Notes under the pieces: model-generated | What the model saw: the letters and a program-made list of their open reading frames with translations, nothing else | What the model was told of the DNA's origin: nothing | Database searches by the model: none | Made by a program: the position numbers and the translations under genes | Origin: Microscilla marina ATCC 23134 | Lineage (GTDB): Bacteria > Bacteroidota > Bacteroidia > Cytophagales > Microscillaceae | Direction of reading: 5' to 3' | Assembly (NCBI RefSeq): GCF_000169175.1 | Contig: NZ_AAWS01000008.1 | Span: 1-64,000 of the forward strand | DNA length: 64,000 nucleotides | Part shown: positions 1-8,556 of the stretch, in pieces | Layout: each line of letters begins with the position of its first letter | Numbering within the stretch: position 1 is the stretch's first letter

Positions 1-117
1 CTTCGTGTAGATATTTTTTAAGTACTTTACCACAAAACCCGGTATCCATTTGAGCAGCTTAGGATTTTTGTCAGCAATCACTCGTTTAATATCTATAAAT
101 TTCTGTTGATCAGACAT
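1..117 (-). CDS. N-terminus of a probable lysophospholipid acyltransferase (partial)
   Basis: The gene runs off the left edge; only 39 residues from the ATG at 117 are present. They contain the motifs IDIKRVIADKNPKLLKWIPG and FVVKYLKNIY. This resembles the start of the hemolysin-like/PlsC-type acyltransferases of Bacteroidota, which begin with an ID-x(2)-K-x(3)-KNPKL-x(3)-PGF block. The catalytic HX4D region would lie outside the window, so the family call rests on N-terminal resemblance only. It lies on the same strand as, and downstream of, the acyltransferase at 411-1778, but a strong terminator between them suggests separate transcripts. Confidence 0.45.
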   Translation of the reverse strand, partial: MSDQQKFIDIKRVIADKNPKLLKWIPGFVVKYLKNIYTK

Positions 118-336
118 GAAACAATAAATTTAATATAAAATAAAAGTAATAGTTGTTTTCTCAAAATATTGTAGATGCATATAGTGTAATAAGCATGCAT
201 ATTTATTGATTTTATAGCTTTTAGCCATCAACAACTCTTTTGTGCAAACAACAAAACTAATAAAATTAACTTAAGTATTTAATGGGGAATTATCGTATTT
301 TAAAAACATTGAATCAAATATGATAAAAAAAACAAA

Positions 337-383
337 ACCTCCTTAAATAATTCAACATTATTTGAGAAGGTCTGTTTTTTTTT
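337..383 (-). terminator. Rho-independent terminator, probably bidirectional
   Basis: A 15-bp imperfect stem (337-351 paired with 357-371, loop TCAAC) is followed on the minus strand by a T-rich run (TTTTGTTTTTTTT) and on the plus strand by T9. It lies just downstream of the minus-strand acyltransferase and is its likely terminator. Confidence 0.75.
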
Positions 384-410
384 GTTAAGTAGCGCCGCCA
401 AGGCAAAACT

Positions 411-1778
411 TTAATCTTCTTCGCGGCTAAACCCTTTGATCAGGGTGGGAATCCAGCCTACCAATGGTACATAGAGCAGCAATACTTCGGGATTTTTGAG
501 AATAGTATCTGTAGCAGTTTTAACCAAGCCTACCAGTGACTCTTCGCGGGGCTTTTCGTTGAGGTAAGCTTCTTTGTATGCTTCACGAGCGTCTTCAGCC
601 AGTTGGGCAAGGCGTGTCTTAAAACGACGGTAGCGGCGTTCGTGCTCGGTAAATAAAAATGGCCAGGCTATAGGCACAAAGTAAGGAAGCTTGCTAAAGT
701 TTTGTAAAATAGTGCGGAAGAAACCACCCCAGTCATAAGGGTTTTGTCCGTACATCTCTACCATGCGGCTTAACTCTGCCTGCATGTTTTTCTGAATTTT
801 TTTACTAATTTCTCTAAACTCCTCCAAAGTGATTTCTTCGAAAGGTTTGTCAATCATTTCATAAGGTTTGATACGTTTGCCACGTACATAGGTAAGTTTT
901 GCCGGAGCGGCAAAGTAAAACATCCAGGGCTGGAGCAAAATAAGGGTGGTAAGTGGTCCTACTGGAATAAAAGGAATGCCAATGCTTTGAACAATGTCAT
1001 CGAGCCATTTCAGGCTATAGCTGAACGGGTTGATATATTCGGCATTGATGGTGGCAAAAGGGATAATATCTGTTTTGTATTTGATGCTCATGCGTACTGC
1101 CGATGACGACACCCGCTGTAATTGGTACCTCTTGTCAAACCCTTTGCCTATACCCTTGATGCCCTCTGGGTAAATCAAAAAATTAGACTCACCATAGTGC
1201 ATCATAGTTTCAAAATTGAGCGATGTGGCATCAATTCCTCCCGCTCTTTTCCAAAAATTATGGATCAAAAACGGGTTCATCAGGTTGGTTTGTGATAGCA
1301 TAGGCGACGCCAACCCTCTGGCAGCTTTGTCTAACCTGTATCCGTTCATTTTCATCAAGGCCGACGCAAATACCATCCCGTCCCAGGGGAAAGCCATTCC
1401 CGAATGATTGCTTACAAAAATCAGTGGGCGTTGGGGATTATTTCTTGCCGGAAACTCGCCCAGTTCTTCGTCAAAACCAATGAGTGTAGCCCTAAAATAG
1501 TACTTATCTATTGGTTCCAGCAATTTAGCGAGGCTCTTGGCGTAATCAAGGTCAAAAAACTCCTCAAATATATGGGTATTGTCTTTTATTTCCTGGGTAA
1601 GCAACTCATCGTCAGCAGCCATTACTTCTTCGGCTACTACTTCCACAATTTCTTCGTTGTTTGTAGCATCAGGGTTGGCAGTTGGTATTTGCAACTCTGA
1701 TGTTTTTGTTGCTACATTTGGAGTACTCTGCAGAGCAGTGGCAGTTTTTGCTTCTTTTTGGGTGATTTTTTTTGCCAT
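411..1778 (-). CDS. Lysophospholipid acyltransferase-family protein
   Basis: This 455-residue protein probably transfers an acyl chain to a (lyso)lipid at the inner membrane. The first ~65 residues are low-complexity (A/T/E-rich). The catalytic domain shows an NHSG-x(5)-WDG block (residues about 123-133, the HxnD acyl-transfer motif, with wider H-D spacing than classic PlsC) and FLIYPEGIKGIGKG (the PEG substrate-binding motif, about 199-212). This layout is typical of the LPLAT/MGAT-like branch rather than canonical PlsC. Hydrophobic segments near 260-290 and the C-terminus suggest membrane association. The acyl-CoA-binding protein gene is divergent on the other side of 1779-2137, giving a lipid context. 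The substrate cannot be told from sequence. Confidence 0.75.
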   Translation of the reverse strand: MAKKITQKEAKTATALQSTPNVATKTSELQIPTANPDATNNEEIVEVVAEEVMAADDELLTQEIKDNTHIFEEFFDLDYAKSLAKLLEPIDKYYFRATLIGFDEELGEFPARNNPQRPLIFVSNHSGMAFPWDGMVFASALMKMNGYRLDKAARGLASPMLSQTNLMNPFLIHNFWKRAGGIDATSLNFETMMHYGESNFLIYPEGIKGIGKGFDKRYQLQRVSSSAVRMSIKYKTDIIPFATINAEYINPFSYSLKWLDDIVQSIGIPFIPVGPLTTLILLQPWMFYFAAPAKLTYVRGKRIKPYEMIDKPFEEITLEEFREISKKIQKNMQAELSRMVEMYGQNPYDWGGFFRTILQNFSKLPYFVPIAWPFLFTEHERRYRRFKTRLAQLAEDAREAYKEAYLNEKPREESLVGLVKTATDTILKNPEVLLLYVPLVGWIPTLIKGFSREED

Positions 1779-2137
1779 AATTCAGTGTAAGAAGTATTTT
1801 GAGGGCGAGATTTGAAAGGTCACTATTGCAGTGTATACCCAGCAAATCAATTTTAAATACGCCCTAAGGTCGTAAGTTGTTTGTGATACAAAACCCTGAA
1901 ACCTTATGGTTGATTAGGTAGTGTATCCAAATTTAATAAAATTTAGGATAAATAGGTTAATTTTTTTGCTATAAATTGCCTAAAACTTACGTGTGAAATA
2001 TTTGCATTTAAGCAAAGTGTTGATAAACAGCAATATACAAGCACGTAAGATTTCTATTTATCAATGACTATCAGTCATTAAATTACTAATAATATTGTAT
2101 TTTTTTTATAACTCTCTAAATATTTAATTTTTCAGAC
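1779..2137. promoter_or_regulatory. Divergent intergenic region with an inverted repeat
   Basis: This AT-rich gap separates the minus-strand acyltransferase from the plus-strand acyl-CoA-binding protein gene and must hold both promoters. A perfect 7-bp inverted repeat with 3-bp spacer (AATGACT-ATC-AGTCATT, 2063-2079) lies about 60 bp before the ACBP start codon and could be an operator. No ORF of note is present. Confidence 0.4.
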
Positions 2138-2398
2138 ATGGGATTAACAGAAGATTTCGAAGCCGCAGCAGCACGTTCCAAGCAATTGACCAAACGCCCC
2201 AGCAACGAAGAGTTGCTACAGATGTATGCTTTGTTTAAGCAAGCCAGCCAAGGCGATGTAAGCGGTAGTCGCCCCGGAATGATGGATTTTAAGGGGAGAG
2301 CCAAGTATGACGCCTGGGCAAAAATAAAAGGCAAGGACAGCGAAGAGGCCAAACAAGCGTATGTAAACCTGGTAAATGGATTGTTTGAGAAGGAGTAA
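2138..2398 (+). CDS. Acyl-CoA-binding protein
   Basis: An 86-residue soluble protein matching the acyl-CoA-binding protein (ACBP) family over its whole length, close to the usual 86-92 residues. Seen motifs are the N-terminal DFEAAAARSKQL helix, LLQMYALFKQASQGDV (helix 2, including the YxLFKQA signature), the MMDFKGRAKYDAW core (Lys and Tyr of the CoA pocket) and the final helix AYVNLVNGLFEKE. It binds medium/long-chain acyl-CoA and buffers or delivers it. ACBP is widespread in eukaryotes but patchy in bacteria. The neighbouring acyltransferase is a plausible consumer of the bound acyl-CoA. A strong terminator follows 30 bp later, so it is probably monocistronic. Confidence 0.93.
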   Translation: MGLTEDFEAAAARSKQLTKRPSNEELLQMYALFKQASQGDVSGSRPGMMDFKGRAKYDAWAKIKGKDSEEAKQAYVNLVNGLFEKE

Positions 2399-2426
2399 GC
2401 CTGCAACGTAGAAAATTACCACTAAC

Positions 2427-2464
2427 AAAAGGCAAAGAATTCAATAGTGAATTCTTTGCCTTTT
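2427..2464 (+). terminator. Rho-independent terminator after the ACBP gene
   Basis: A perfect 16-bp stem (AAAAGGCAAAGAATTC with its complement, 2427-2442 and 2449-2464) with a 6-nt loop. The A4 and T4 ends make it bidirectional. Confidence 0.85.
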
Positions 2465-2940
2465 GTTTGCCTAGAGTGCAATCAGGTACTCTACCCTACT
2501 ATTTTTTCGCCTCAGTTTGTGTCTCCACAACCGAGTTTATGAGTCCTTAGATACCGAGGCATCGGTGCTCAGCAAAGCTAAATCGCCTTGTTGTAGTGCC
2601 TGTAAATAGTGTTTTTCAGGGTTTCGATCAGCTCGTAGAGACACGAGCTGAGGCGATGAAGTTACTTTTGAAAAACCGAAACTATTTCTAAATCCCGATT
2701 CATCGGGGCAGCTTTACTGTACTGAGCTCAATGAAGTTAAAAGTCCCGACAGGGGCAAGCTTCAAGCGACAAGTCGCAAGTCCTTAGATACCGATGAATA
2801 TCGGTGCTACACCCTGTTTAACTGCGTTGAGCTCATCACAGCAAACTGCTGTAGATTCGGTTCACAAGTAACTACACTTTTGTATCCCGTTGATTTTCAG
2901 TAGCTTACAAAAAGCGTAGTTAAAAGCTGGGTAGAGTAAC
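2465..2940. repeat. Gene-free gap with dispersed palindromic repeats
   Basis: No credible gene. It contains two copies of a REP-like unit GTCCTTAGATACCGA...ATCGGTGC (2543-2568 and 2780-2807). It also contains a 34-bp element (2811-2844) found again, identical, at 5962-5995. The same kinds of element recur in other gaps of this window. Confidence 0.65.
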
Positions 2941-3456
2941 TTATTTCTTTTTCCTTTGTTTAAATAAAGGCACCGTGCTGCAAGGTTCGCCATACATCAT
3001 AGTGGCTACTACCGGGCGCAGCAAACGGGTAAGCTCTACATAAGCATATTCGGGAATGGGCAAATCACCACAACCTTTGATGACAACTTTTTTGTCGCGA
3101 AACTCTTCTACCTCAATGTTGTGGAGGGCTTTTTGAAACAAGGCTTGTTCGAGAACCGCCAAATCGCCAAAAACAAAATGGTGGGCATAAGGTTCAAGCT
3201 GTAGTGCCAGTAACATATATGCCCAGGTGGGCACTATAGCATCTACCGAACAAATAATGGCCACATTTTTATCTTGGTATTGGCTCCAGTCATGTTCTTT
3301 TACAAACGCCCTGAAATCTTTTTCCCGTAAAATCATTTCCTGAAAAAGATTGTCTTTTATATCATAAACCACCCGTTCGTGGTGGCTGTAGTAGTCTTCC
3401 AAATTAAACGTAATAAGAGCGCTTTGCGCTACCCGGTTTACAATTTCGTCTTCCAT
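2941..3456 (-). CDS. DUF2480 family protein
   Basis: This 171-residue cytoplasmic protein matches the Bacteroidota-specific DUF2480 family, whose function is unknown. Recognisable blocks are the MEDEIVNRVAQSALITFNLE start, the LREKDFRAFVKEHDWSQY block, a CSVDAIVPTWAYMLL core and the KGCGDLPIPEYAYVELT block near the C-terminus. No signal peptide or membrane segment is present. It follows tsaB on the same strand with an 81-bp gap and may be co-transcribed with it. DUF2480 genes are usually found among housekeeping genes, consistent with this setting. Confidence 0.85.
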   Translation of the reverse strand: MEDEIVNRVAQSALITFNLEDYYSHHERVVYDIKDNLFQEMILREKDFRAFVKEHDWSQYQDKNVAIICSVDAIVPTWAYMLLALQLEPYAHHFVFGDLAVLEQALFQKALHNIEVEEFRDKKVVIKGCGDLPIPEYAYVELTRLLRPVVATMMYGEPCSTVPLFKQRKKK

Positions 3457-3537
3457 AGTTTTTTGTTTTTAACCCATCAAAAAGTACAGCTGGCAGGCAT
3501 ATACATTACAAAAGAGAGCAGTTGCAGGTAGATCAAG

Positions 3538-4230
3538 TTACAGTTTAAACTTCTTGGTGGGCTTAAGTGCCACAAAGTCTTTGAGATAAAAAGGCTCAAA
3601 GTAAGCAAGATCTTCTGTTTGCCCTTTTACAAAAGCCTTGTGCGCCAATTGACCCACCGAGCGGGCTGTTGGGTGGAAATTGTCAACAAATAAGGCGTTG
3701 GAATTGTTCCCTAATACTTCTTTACATTTGGCTGCCCCGTCGCCAAAAAACACTACCTTTTGGGTGCTCAAAATATCTTCAAAAGAATTCGCGTCTATAA
3801 TTTTGGCTTCAGTGGCTTGTTGTTCTTGCAAGTCTTCGTCATACACAGCGCAGTACACCTCCATACGGCGGGCGTCTATCATAGGGCAAAACCAGTGTTT
3901 ATCTACCGAAGTGTGTTGCAGGGCAGCTGCCATTGCGTGCAACGAATTGATGGCTACCAAGGGTTTGTCAAGGGCAAAGCATAAGCCTTTGGCAGTGGCA
4001 GTGCCAATGCGCAGCCCAGTATAAGAGCCAGGGCCTTTGCCTAGTGCTATTGCGTCCAGGTCTTCTAGTTTTTGTTGGGCGTGGCTTACCACATCTTTTA
4101 TAAGAGAGGTAAGCATGACAGAATGTGATTGTGCTACCCAAAGTGTAGCATCACCTAATAGCTCACCTTCTTGGTGCAGTGCCACCGAACAAACTTTGGT
4201 GGAGGTTTCTATACTTACAATTAAACTCAA
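3538..4230 (-). CDS. tsaB: tRNA threonylcarbamoyladenosine biosynthesis protein TsaB
   Basis: TsaB (YeaZ) is the non-catalytic partner that dimerises with TsaD for the t6A37 modification of ANN-decoding tRNAs in the cytoplasm. The 230-residue protein has the ASKHA-fold start SLIVSIETSTKVCSVAL, the GKGPGSYTGLRIGTATAKGL signature (about residues 64-83) and the ALDKPLVAINSLHAMA block, all diagnostic. The family N-terminus aligns with a TTG at 4228-4230 and there is no nearby in-frame ATG, so TTG is the likely start. The length is normal. It lies upstream of DUF2480 on the same strand. Confidence 0.95.
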   Translation of the reverse strand: MSLIVSIETSTKVCSVALHQEGELLGDATLWVAQSHSVMLTSLIKDVVSHAQQKLEDLDAIALGKGPGSYTGLRIGTATAKGLCFALDKPLVAINSLHAMAAALQHTSVDKHWFCPMIDARRMEVYCAVYDEDLQEQQATEAKIIDANSFEDILSTQKVVFFGDGAAKCKEVLGNNSNALFVDNFHPTARSVGQLAHKAFVKGQTEDLAYFEPFYLKDFVALKPTKKFKL

Positions 4231-4430
4231 GATTTATTTTGTTTATTCAGCTCTAAAAAATTAAGGCAAAGTTAAAAAATGAGGTTGTTATAAAAAATAT
4301 TTGTCGAAGGTGAAAGCTATCCTTGTCACCGAATTGTTTATTACTACTTGAGTAGTTTGCCCTTCAGTGGTGCGTTTGGTTTCATCGGATGATTCATTAC
4401 ATACTCAAAGCAGGGGAGGGGTTTATTCAA

Positions 4431-4457
4431 AAAAAAGGGCGTACTAAAATACGCCCT
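4431..4457 (-). terminator. Terminator of radA
   Basis: The 7-bp stem GGGCGTA/TACGCCC (4437-4443 and 4450-4456) is followed on the minus strand by a T-run, about 16 bp past the radA stop. Confidence 0.8.
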
Positions 4458-4472
4458 ATTAGGTTTGGGTGG

Positions 4473-5867
4473 CTAACCAAATAAATCTTCAAATACCTCT
4501 TCTACTTTACCAAAGGCTTTTATTTTGATGGTATAGTTGTCCTGGTTTACGCTCTTGAGGGCATATTTAGAAATGTATATTTCTTTAAAACCCAGCTTTT
4601 CGGCTTCCGAAATGCGATTTTCTACTTTGTTTACCGCCCTTATTTCGCCCCCCAAGCCCACTTCTGCCGCAAAACACATGTCGTTTGACACACTGATGTC
4701 GTTGTAAGACGATGCCACCGACACACACACTGCTAAGTCTATAGCAGGGTCTTCTATCTTAAGCCCTCCGGTAATGTTCAAAAATACGTCTTGATTGCCC
4801 AGCATAAAGCCACCTCTTTTCTCAAGCACGGCAAGCAGCATATTCAACCGTTTGCCGTCAAACCCGGTACTGCTGCGCTGAGGAGTGCCATAGTTTGAAG
4901 TGCTCACCAACGACTGCACCTCTATCAGTAAAGGGCGGTTGCCCTCTAGGGTTGCCCCAATAGAAATACCACTGAGGTCATCGTCGCGTTGAGAAATTAA
5001 TATTTCTGAAGGATTACTTACTTCGCGCAAGCCATCGCCCAGCATCTCATAAATGGCCAGTTCAGAGGTGGAGCCAAAGCGGTTTTTGGTGGCGCGTAAA
5101 ATTCTGTATACCAGGTGGCGGTCACCCTCGAACTGTAGTACAGTGTCTACCATGTGTTCCAGCACCTTGGGGCCAGCTATGCTCCCTTCTTTGTTGATGT
5201 GCCCAATCAGAAATACTGGAGTTTGACTTTCTTTGGCAAACTTGAGCAGCTCAGCCGTGCATTCGCGTACTTGCGATACAGTGCCCGCGCTCGACTCTAA
5301 AAAGCTGGAGTGCAAGGTTTGGATCGAGTCTATGACCAAAATTTGAGGAGCAAATTCTTCTATTTGCTTAAATATATTTTGAGTAGAGGTTTCGGTCAAA
5401 ATGTAGCAGTTTTCGCGGCTGGCCACCAAGCCCTCGTTTTGTTGGGTAATCCGGTCGGCACGCATTTTTATCTGTTGCTCACTTTCTTCCCCCGATACAT
5501 ACAACACCTTCATTTGGTGCATAGTAAGGGCTATTTGTAGCATTAAGGTAGACTTACCTATGCCTGGTTCTCCGCCAATAAGCACCAGCGAACCAGGCAC
5601 AATGCCACCACCCAGCACACGGTTAAGTTCTTCGTCAGGGGTAATGACCCGTTCCTGGGCGCTAAACTTAATTTCTTTGAGCAAACGGGGTTTGTTTGCT
5701 ACTTTGCGTGAGGTGGAGGTTTTCCAGTCGCCTTTTTTGGCTTCTTCTTTCTGCACAATTTCTTCTACCAAAGTATTCCACGAATCACAGGAGGGACACT
5801 TTCCCATCCATTTGGGCGATTGGTGCCCACAACTTTGGCAAAAATAGGCTTTTTTTATCTTGGTCAT
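4473..5867 (-). CDS. radA: DNA repair protein RadA
   Basis: RadA (Sms) is a RecA-like ATPase/helicase that extends D-loops and processes recombination intermediates. The 464-residue protein has the complete family layout. There is an N-terminal zinc finger with Cys10, Cys13, Cys24 and Cys27, and a Walker A box GGEPGIGKST at 98-107. A Walker B-like QILVIDSIQT lies near 175-184, and the RadA-specific KNRFG motif is at 261-265. A C-terminal Lon-protease-like domain (GGLKIEDPAIDLAV region onward) completes it. Length is normal and the start is an ATG. It is probably transcribed alone, with its own hairpin terminator. Confidence 0.97.
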   Translation of the reverse strand: MTKIKKAYFCQSCGHQSPKWMGKCPSCDSWNTLVEEIVQKEEAKKGDWKTSTSRKVANKPRLLKEIKFSAQERVITPDEELNRVLGGGIVPGSLVLIGGEPGIGKSTLMLQIALTMHQMKVLYVSGEESEQQIKMRADRITQQNEGLVASRENCYILTETSTQNIFKQIEEFAPQILVIDSIQTLHSSFLESSAGTVSQVRECTAELLKFAKESQTPVFLIGHINKEGSIAGPKVLEHMVDTVLQFEGDRHLVYRILRATKNRFGSTSELAIYEMLGDGLREVSNPSEILISQRDDDLSGISIGATLEGNRPLLIEVQSLVSTSNYGTPQRSSTGFDGKRLNMLLAVLEKRGGFMLGNQDVFLNITGGLKIEDPAIDLAVCVSVASSYNDISVSNDMCFAAEVGLGGEIRAVNKVENRISEAEKLGFKEIYISKYALKSVNQDNYTIKIKAFGKVEEVFEDLFG

Positions 5868-6157
5868 TTTATTGGAGGTTAATCATAGCCCCAACAAGGT
5901 TCTAGGGACTAGGTGCAAGGTTCCCCGCAAGCGGGATGTCGGCATAGCCTCCACTAGGTGTACCCTGTTTAACTGCGTTGAGCTCATCACAGCAAGCATC
6001 AGGCAATTCAAGTATAATTTACGAAACAGGGTGAACCCAACTTATGCACCACGCAACAAAAATTCGTAAATTTTGCTCAAAAAGCAACCATAATGCTCAT
6101 ATTTTTAGTAATTGTAGCACATCTCTGAGCAAACGTTCATTATATTGCCCTCTCCTT
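5868..6157. repeat. Gap with dispersed repeat elements
   Basis: No gene. 5895-5925 resembles, in inverted orientation, 41580-41625 (CAAGGTTCTAGG-type element). The segment around 5921-5954 (CCCCGCAAGCGGGATGTC) recurs at about 7384-7417 with a few changes. 5962-5995 is identical to 2811-2844. Confidence 0.6.
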
Positions 6158-6982
6158 TTAAAATCTTTTGAGTTCATTTTCATAATATTCGGGGATCACC
6201 AACTTATCCGTAATGATCTTGGTATGTGGCATTTGTTGGGCAAGTGCGCGTACTTTGGGCAAGTAATTAAAACCAGTTCTGCTTAAATTTAAGATTTTCA
6301 GCTGTTTGAGTTCAGGCAACCAGGCAGGCATTTTTTCTAAATAGTAATTGTGTGCTAAACTTAGCCACTCTAGTTTTTGCAAGCGAACCATTTCATCAGG
6401 CAATTTTAATAAATAGCTGTTGTGACTCAAATCAAGTGATTTGAGGTTCGGCAACTGCCCAATCTCGGCTGGCAAAAATTGAAAATTGTTTTCGCTCAGG
6501 TCTAAATGAACCAGCGAAGTAAGTAGCCTTATTTCGGGGGACAAAACAGGGTTTGCATAGTACCCCTTTATCTGTAACTTCAAAGATTTTAAACAGGTGA
6601 GTTGCTCCAGGCCTTTCGGCAAACTTGCGCCATTATCCAGCTGCATTGTCAAGGTTTTTATAGAAGGCAAATGCCCCAGGTCATTGGGTTGGTGAGCGGT
6701 CACGGCGAGCTTAATCTCTTTCAACAATGGGTTGTGGTAATTTTGTAGCGTATGCAATGGCACCAAGTCATCTATTTTGCGCACATGGTGATGAGGCAGG
6801 TACAAGTTGTATTGAAAGCAAGCTGCGCCATATTTACTGCGTAACTCATTGATAAAGTGATATGGAAGTTGAAAACCTTTCAATAAAGTAAAGCCTAGCC
6901 GTAAGTTGTCTTCATCTTCGGTTTCGAGCAGTTGTTTGACTTTTTGCAGCTGTTCATTTGTGATCAAGGGAAGTGCCATCAT
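6158..6982 (-). CDS. Leucine-rich repeat protein
   Basis: A 274-residue protein with about six leucine-rich repeats of the bacterial LxxLxLxxNxLxxLP type in its C-terminal two thirds (for example SLVHLDLSENNFQFLPAEIG, NLKSLDLSHNSYLLKLP, LKILNLSRTGFNYLP). The N-terminal ~90 residues are helical (ITNEQLQKVKQLLETEDEDN) and resemble the N-cap region of other LRR proteins in such genomes. There is no signal peptide, so it is predicted cytoplasmic. The repeats imply protein-protein interaction; no partner can be named. A second LRR protein lies at 30207-31358. The flanking gaps contain repeats and the gene appears monocistronic. Confidence 0.8.
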   Translation of the reverse strand: MMALPLITNEQLQKVKQLLETEDEDNLRLGFTLLKGFQLPYHFINELRSKYGAACFQYNLYLPHHHVRKIDDLVPLHTLQNYHNPLLKEIKLAVTAHQPNDLGHLPSIKTLTMQLDNGASLPKGLEQLTCLKSLKLQIKGYYANPVLSPEIRLLTSLVHLDLSENNFQFLPAEIGQLPNLKSLDLSHNSYLLKLPDEMVRLQKLEWLSLAHNYYLEKMPAWLPELKQLKILNLSRTGFNYLPKVRALAQQMPHTKIITDKLVIPEYYENELKRF

Positions 6983-7503
6983 ATATACAGTGTTGGTTTT
7001 ACGACCTAGCCAATATAAGTTCCTTATGCTACTTGTATTGCTTTTGGGGTCTTTATATTATAAGTCTTGGGGCAGAAGGTAACCCTCAAGACAATCGAAA
7101 CGCCGTATGAGAGTTTACTTTAGCCAAATAAATAATGTACCTTTGTTTGAGGGACTAGTACAATGGGGATTAAGTAAATAATGAATTAATTTGGATGGAT
7201 TAACTTCGTTGAGCTCGCGAAAAGCTCGGTTTTGTTCTCTAACGAATCGTTAAAATGGCGGATAGTTCGCTTTCTGAATTCCGATGCATATCGGAACCTT
7301 AGCTATCTAACTTTTTGGCGATGAAGTAAGAGGGCAAAAGTCGCTGAATAAATCATTAGGAATTTAGTTCCCGTTGTACTAGGCCCCCCGCAAGTGGGAT
7401 GTCAGCATAGTCTCCACTCTCCCAAAGCAACCAACTATTGTTTATATAAAAACTACTTTTGCAAAGGGAATTTACACAACTTTACAAGACAGTAACAAAA
7501 GCA
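6983..7503. repeat. Gap upstream of trpA with repeat fragments
   Basis: No gene. It contains a palindrome TAACGAATCGTTA near 7242 and a REP-like TTCCGATGCATATCGGAA near 7279. A copy of the CCCCGCAAGYGGGATGTC element lies near 7384. The trpA promoter should lie in the last ~100 bp, but no clear -33/-7 pair was identified. Confidence 0.45.
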
Positions 7504-8295
7504 ATGAATAACAGATTAACCAACCTTTTTGCCCATAAAAAAGAAAACCTGCTGGCCATTTACTTTACGGCGGGGTTTCCGGCGCTTGACCAAACTATAG
7601 AAATAGCCAAAGCTACTGCTGAGGCGGGCGCCGATATTATCGAAATAGGCATGCCTTTTTCTGACCCAGTGGCCGATGGAGAAACCATTCAACAAAGCAA
7701 CCAACAGGCGCTCGACAATGGAATGCATCTAGAGTTGCTCTTCAGCCAGTTAGCAAACCTTCGCAAAGAAGTAGAAGTACCAGTGCTGTTGATGGGTTAC
7801 TTAAACCCGGTGATGCAGTTTGGGCTGGAAAAATTTTGCCAAAAAGCCGCCGAAGTAGGCGTAGATGGTTTAATATTGCCCGATTTGCCCATGCAAGAGT
7901 ATGAAGAGGTTTATCGCCCGGTTTTTGAGCAGTACAACTTATCCAATGTGTTTTTAATGACTCCCCAAACGTCAGAAGAGCGCATTAGAAAAATAGATGC
8001 GCTTACCAATGGCTTTATTTATGTAATGTCGTCAGCAAGTACCACTGGTAAAACAGGGGCCATCTCTACTGAGCAAGAAGCTTATTTTGAAAGAGTGGCA
8101 AAAATGAATTTGAAAAATCCGCGTCTGATCGGGTTTGGTATTTCAGACAATGCCAGCTTTAGCAAAGCCTGCCAACACGCCAACGGAGCCATTATAGGCA
8201 GTGCTTTTATCAAAACTTTGGCGCAAAGCCAGCAGTTAAACAAAGACATTGGCACCTTTATAAAAACAGTAAAAGGTGAAACCGTATTGTCATAA
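7504..8295 (+). CDS. trpA: Tryptophan synthase alpha chain
   Basis: TrpA cleaves indole-3-glycerol phosphate to indole and glyceraldehyde-3-phosphate and channels indole to TrpB. The protein starts MNNRLTNLFAHKKENLL from the ATG at 7504; an in-frame TTG at 7459 gives a longer but less likely start. The catalytic glutamate and aspartate are in IEIGMPFSDPVADGETIQ, and the phosphate-binding loop is GFGISD near residue 212. At 263 residues the length is normal. Usually trpA ends a trpBA or full trp operon, but no other trp gene lies within this window on either side. Confidence 0.96.
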   Translation: MNNRLTNLFAHKKENLLAIYFTAGFPALDQTIEIAKATAEAGADIIEIGMPFSDPVADGETIQQSNQQALDNGMHLELLFSQLANLRKEVEVPVLLMGYLNPVMQFGLEKFCQKAAEVGVDGLILPDLPMQEYEEVYRPVFEQYNLSNVFLMTPQTSEERIRKIDALTNGFIYVMSSASTTGKTGAISTEQEAYFERVAKMNLKNPRLIGFGISDNASFSKACQHANGAIIGSAFIKTLAQSQQLNKDIGTFIKTVKGETVLS

Positions 8296-8504
8296 ATAGA
8301 GTAATTAAATAAGAGCCATCCACTCACCAGTGCACCCATCTTTCGCCTGCGTTTTAATCAAGAAAATCACTCGTTGATTATAGATCGTAGCACAGGGGCC
8401 TTCAGTGTGGTTTGCTGTCACAAGTAAATATTTGCTTGTTTGTCAGCAACAGGAATAGTTTAACGGACTCCGCTCCTGTGCTCTTTTTTTGCCCTTCTTT
8501 TTAA

Positions 8505-8554
8505 CAATACTCTGCAGTGATTTTAGTCAAAGTTGTTTGCTGGTTATCAGTTAT
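8505..8554 (+). repeat. 50-bp repeat abutting the IS left end
   Basis: About 47 of 50 bases match 59936-59985. The match stops where the left terminal inverted repeat of the IS begins, suggesting the IS inserted at the edge of, or into, this repeat. Confidence 0.65.
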
Positions 8555-8556
8555 AT

